Shown here: positions 60,926-64,000 of the stretch, piece by piece
Position numbering within the stretch: position 1 is the first letter of the stretch
Layout of the letters: each line of letters starts with the position of its first letter
Source: Mesorhizobium amorphae
Lineage (GTDB): Bacteria > Pseudomonadota > Alphaproteobacteria > Rhizobiales > Rhizobiaceae
Length of the DNA: 64,000 nt
Assembly (NCBI RefSeq): GCF_014843845.1
Contig: NZ_JHQS01000017.1
Span: forward strand, 248,001-312,000
Direction: 5' to 3'
Notes under the pieces: model-generated
Databases searched by the model: none
What the model saw: the letters and a program-made list of their open reading frames with translations, nothing else
What the model was told of the DNA's origin: nothing
Program-made: the position numbers and the translations under genes

Positions 60926-62107
60926 TCACCCCCGCAGCGCCTGCTCCAGATCCGCAATCAGATCATCGCCATCTTCGATGCCGGCCGAGAGCCGCACCAG
61001 CGAATCGGAAATGCCGATGGCGCCGCGTTTTTCGGCGGGGATCGAGCCGTGCGTCATCAGCGCCGGGTGCTCGATCAGGCTTTCGACGCCGCCGAGGCTT
61101 TCGGCGAGGGTGAACAGCTGGGTGCGTTCGAGGAAGCGCTTTGTCGCCGCCAGGTCGCGATCGAGCTCGACCGAGATCATGCCGCCGAAGGCATGCATCT
61201 GGCGCCTGGCGATGTCATGCTGCGGATGGCTGGGCAGCCCGGGATAGATGACGCGGCGCACATCTTTCCGACCTTCCAGCCACTGTGCGATCTTCAGGCC
61301 GTTCGAGGAATGGCGTTCCATCCTGAGCGCCAGCGTCTTGATGCCGCGCAGCGCCAGGAAACTGTCGAAAGGGCCGGAGATAGCGCCGATGGCGTTCTGC
61401 AGGAATTTCAGCTGGGCGGCGAGATCCTTGTTGTCGCCAACGATCGCCACGCCACCGACCATGTCGGAATGGCCGTTGAGATACTTCGTCGTCGAGTGGA
61501 CGACGATGTCGATGCCGAGCTCCAGCGGCCGCTGCAGATAGGGGCTGCAGAAGGTGTTGTCGGCGACGGTAAGCAGGCCCTTACGCTTCGCCAGTGCCGC
61601 CACACCTTCGAGATCGACGACGCGCAGCAGCGGGTTGGTCGGCGTCTCGACCCAGAGCAGTTTTGTCTCCGGGCGGATCGCGGCCTCGACCGCGGCAAGA
61701 TCGGTGAAGTCGGCGAAGCTGACCTGCAGGCCAGCCGAGCGCTTGCGCACCCGCTCCAGCAGACGGAAAGTGCCGCCATAGATGTCGTCGGTGGCGACGA
61801 TATGGGCGCCGGCATCGAGCAGCTCCAGCACGGTCGAGATCGAGGCCAGGCCCGAAGCGAAAGCGAAGGCGGCGGTGCCGCTTTCGAGATCGGCCACCGC
61901 GCGCTCGAAGGCGAAGCGGGTCGGGTTCTGGCTGCGGGCGTACTCAAAGCCCTTGTGCACGCCGGGCGACTGCTGGCCGTAGGTGGAGGTGGCATAGATC
62001 GGCACCATCACCGCGCCGGTCAGCGGATCATGGCTCTGGCCGCCATGGATGGTGCGCGTCGAAAAGGCCAGTCGGTTCTTGCCCGATGGCGGTGTGCTGG
62101 TGGTCAT
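60926..62107 (-). CDS. Cystathionine gamma-lyase/synthase family PLP enzyme
   Basis: A 393-aa Cys/Met metabolism PLP enzyme. PLP lysine Lys208 in VVHSTTKYLNGHSD; other blocks are TRTIHGGQSHDPLTGAVMVPIYATST, ASGLASIS, WVETPTNPLL and SLGGVESLIEHPALMTH. Its start overlaps the stop of the upstream cystathionine beta-synthase gene by four bases, so it most likely acts as a gamma-lyase, completing conversion of homocysteine to cysteine; gamma-synthase activity is the alternative. Confidence 0.92.
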   Translation of the reverse strand: MTTSTPPSGKNRLAFSTRTIHGGQSHDPLTGAVMVPIYATSTYGQQSPGVHKGFEYARSQNPTRFAFERAVADLESGTAAFAFASGLASISTVLELLDAGAHIVATDDIYGGTFRLLERVRKRSAGLQVSFADFTDLAAVEAAIRPETKLLWVETPTNPLLRVVDLEGVAALAKRKGLLTVADNTFCSPYLQRPLELGIDIVVHSTTKYLNGHSDMVGGVAIVGDNKDLAAQLKFLQNAIGAISGPFDSFLALRGIKTLALRMERHSSNGLKIAQWLEGRKDVRRVIYPGLPSHPQHDIARRQMHAFGGMISVELDRDLAATKRFLERTQLFTLAESLGGVESLIEHPALMTHGSIPAEKRGAIGISDSLVRLSAGIEDGDDLIADLEQALRG

Positions 62108-63543
62108 CGTGCGCGCCTCAAATGGTTGATCAGGTCGATACGGGTTATCAGGCCGACGAACTCGTCGCCATCGAAGATGATGGCGACTTCGTTGCGGTCG
62201 AAGACCGGCAGCAGCGTATCGAGCGTCTGGCTGGCCTGCAGCGTGTGCAAATTCGAGGTCATGGCGGTGCGGACCGGGGCGTTGAAGCGGTCCCAGCGGC
62301 CGTCATAGGGGCCGTCGACCTTGGCCAGGATATCGCTTTCGTCGACGATGCCGACCAGCTTGCCGGCGTCCAGCACCGGCAGCTGCGAGACATCGGAGCG
62401 GCGCATGCGGCCATAGGCGTTGAGCAGGCTTTCGTCCGGGCCGATAGAGACCGTGTCGCCAGTGCGATGCGAGCGCATGACGAGGTCGCGCAGATCGCCA
62501 TGCTGTTCGTGCTCGGCGAGGCCCTGCTCGGCCAGCCAGAAATCGTCGAAGACTTTTGACAGATATTTGTTGCCGCTGTCGCAGACGAAGGTGACGACGC
62601 GCTTGGGCGTCGTCTGCTCGCGACAATAGCGAAGCGCCGCCGACAGCAGCGTGCCGGATGACGAGCCGGCCAGAATGCCTTCCCGGGAAAGAAGATCGCG
62701 CACCGCCAGCATGCTCTGCTTGTCGGGGATGGAATAGGCCTTCTTGACCAGCGACAGGTCGGCATTGGGCGGAACGAAATCCTCGCCGATGCCTTCCACG
62801 GTCCAGCTGCCGGCCTCTTCCATCTTGCCGGTCTTGATCAGCGGCGCCAGCACCGAGCCGACCGGATCGGCCAGCACCATCTCGGTCTTCGGCGACACTT
62901 TCGCGAAATAGCGACCGAGCCCGGTCAGCGTGCCACCGGAGCCGACGCCGACGACCACCGCGTCGATGTCGCCTTCGAGCTGGGCGAAGATTTCGGGGCC
63001 AGTGGTGGTCTCATGCGCCAGCGGGTTGGCCGGATTGGCGAACTGGTTGGCATAGAAGGCGCCGGGCACTTCCGATGCGATCTTCTCGGCCATGTCCTGG
63101 TAATATTCCGGATGGCCCTTGCCGACATCGGAGCGCGTCATGCGCACCTCGGCGCCGAGCGCGCGCAGATGCTGGATCTTTTCGCGCGACATCTTGTCGG
63201 GCACGACGAGGATGATGCGATAGCCCTTGGGAATGCCGACCTGGGCAAGGCCGAGTCCGGTATTGCCGGCGGTCGCCTCGACGATGGCGCCGCCGCGCTT
63301 GAGCTTGCCCTGCTTTTCGGCGGCGGCGATCATCGACAGCGCGATGCGGTCCTTGATCGAGCCGCCGGGGTTCTGGCTTTCGAGCTTGATGAACAGACGG
63401 CACTTGCCGGTGTCGAATTTGGTCAGTTCGACGACAGGCGTCTGCCCGATCAGATCGAGCACCGAGGCATAGGGCGGGCGCAGCCGGGACATTGCGCTGT
63501 CCGAGGGGGCACTGCCGGGTGCAGCGGTTCTATGCGCGCTCAT
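62104..63543 (-). CDS. Cystathionine beta-synthase
   Basis: A 479-aa PLP enzyme. The catalytic domain has Lys64 (GGSIKDRIALS), TAGNTGLGLAQVG and the phosphate loop GVGSGGTLTGLG; two CBS domains close the C-terminus (about 345-479: HRTGDTVSIGPDESLLNAYGRM, VGLITRIDLINHL). It joins serine and homocysteine, the first step of reverse transsulfuration. The start at 63543 has GGAG eight bases upstream; an ATG at 63492 is possible. Confidence 0.93.
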   Translation of the reverse strand: MSAHRTAAPGSAPSDSAMSRLRPPYASVLDLIGQTPVVELTKFDTGKCRLFIKLESQNPGGSIKDRIALSMIAAAEKQGKLKRGGAIVEATAGNTGLGLAQVGIPKGYRIILVVPDKMSREKIQHLRALGAEVRMTRSDVGKGHPEYYQDMAEKIASEVPGAFYANQFANPANPLAHETTTGPEIFAQLEGDIDAVVVGVGSGGTLTGLGRYFAKVSPKTEMVLADPVGSVLAPLIKTGKMEEAGSWTVEGIGEDFVPPNADLSLVKKAYSIPDKQSMLAVRDLLSREGILAGSSSGTLLSAALRYCREQTTPKRVVTFVCDSGNKYLSKVFDDFWLAEQGLAEHEQHGDLRDLVMRSHRTGDTVSIGPDESLLNAYGRMRRSDVSQLPVLDAGKLVGIVDESDILAKVDGPYDGRWDRFNAPVRTAMTSNLHTLQASQTLDTLLPVFDRNEVAIIFDGDEFVGLITRIDLINHLRRAR

Positions 63544-63680
63544 GTCGGATGCTCCATGGGTCAACCTAGCGTCTTTTCCAGCCGATCGCCGTTGGAAAGA
63601 AGATAGATCGTGCCAATCCGACGGCCAGACGAGGAATGAAATTCCACGACCCTTCGGCCCGCGTCGTGCCAGGGTGCAGC

Positions 63681-64000
63681 CTACCCCAGCAGCTGCTTGC
63701 TGAGCCTTGCGCACTGGACGCGGATATCCGGGATGGCGTCGATCTCGAAGAAGGTGCCTCTGGTCAAAGGCCCGACGGCGAGGATCTTGGCCGATACACT
63801 CCCGTCACTGCCGATGATCTCGCAATTGGCCGATACGTCGAGGCCAAGCCGCAGCGGGTCCGGCCGTGCCAGACCGCGCTCGACCAGCGAGCGCACGACG
63901 CTGTTCGAGGTGGTCGAGATGTCCCTGGCGATGCCGGTGCAATCATAGAGGCGGGCGACTTCCAGCGTTTCGAGCGCCTGCGTGTGGCGGGACTGGACCT
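63681..64000 (-). CDS. FAD/NAD(P)-binding oxidoreductase, C-terminal part (partial)
   Basis: The last 105 codons of a gene that continues past the right edge. The visible part includes VARLYDCTGIARDISTTSNSV, SLVERGLARPDPLRLGLDV and VGPLTRGTFFEIDAIPDIR. These match the C-terminus of the FAD/NAD(P)-binding (NAD_binding_9-like, YdhS type) proteins. The N-terminal cofactor motifs are outside the window, so function cannot be refined. Confidence 0.8.
   Translation of the reverse strand, partial: VQSRHTQALETLEVARLYDCTGIARDISTTSNSVVRSLVERGLARPDPLRLGLDVSANCEIIGSDGSVSAKILAVGPLTRGTFFEIDAIPDIRVQCARLSKQLLG

Overview
The window looks like a stretch of core chromosome from a rhizobial alphaproteobacterium, most probably Mesorhizobium. 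The evidence is the very high GC content, GTG and TTG starts, protein sequences typical of Rhizobiales (MmcB, LepA, HrcA, GshB, UppP, LtrA), and several families of intergenic palindromic repeats of the kind common in rhizobia. It contains no phage, plasmid, transposase or CRISPR signature. About 60 protein genes and one tRNA-Leu are supported.

Layout. 1-4 kb: a partial mmcB, a poor 0.8-kb region with a decayed internal repeat, a CueR-type MerR regulator, an L,D-transpeptidase lipoprotein and a TadE/TadG-like protein. 4-9 kb: lepA, then a run of uncharacterised genes (membrane proteins, a PH-like membrane protein with a broken partial copy beside it, and two tandem secreted six-cysteine proteins). 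9-17 kb: a hydantoinase/oxoprolinase-like ATPase, malate synthase G, a ComM/YifB AAA ATPase and a secreted RTX protein. 17-23 kb: gshB, a GtrA/GT2/GT-C sugar-transfer cluster and a GGDEF-EAL protein. 23-26.3 kb: a four-gene operon with overlapping starts for oxidative galactose catabolism (SDR, dgoK, dgoA, SMP-30 lactonase). 26-33 kb: an ATP-grasp protein, LtrA and a TAXI-TRAP transporter with its DUF1850 partner. 32.7-35 kb: an ECF42-type sigma factor with two tandem DGPF/YciI genes, each behind a matching promoter. 35-40.7 kb: a GST, cysK, a LysE exporter, a PQQ-type sugar dehydrogenase and hrcA. 40.8-50 kb: housekeeping genes rph, VOC, rdgB, hemW, LMW-PTP, EamA, rsmI, yraN, uppP, GST, queG and an epimerase. 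50-56 kb: mepA, glk, an ABC exporter, dapB and gpmA. 56-58.4 kb: tRNA-Leu(CAG), then a cyclic-nucleotide-binding thioredoxin-reductase-like gene split by a frameshift and followed by a UBP zinc finger gene. 58.7-64 kb: an Asp/Glu racemase and D-amino acid dehydrogenase pair, cystathionine gamma-lyase and beta-synthase (reverse transsulfuration), and the end of an FAD/NAD(P)-binding protein.

The most notable signals are the self-contained ECF42 module (two spaced -35/-10 matches, a tandem duplication, one copy frameshifted), two single-base frameshifts in otherwise conserved genes, the paired six-cysteine secreted proteins, and four or more families of inverted-repeat elements, some of which supply stop codons to adjacent genes. 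I found no clearly new multi-gene system. The 6.0-9.0 kb uncharacterised locus and the ECF42 module are the best leads.
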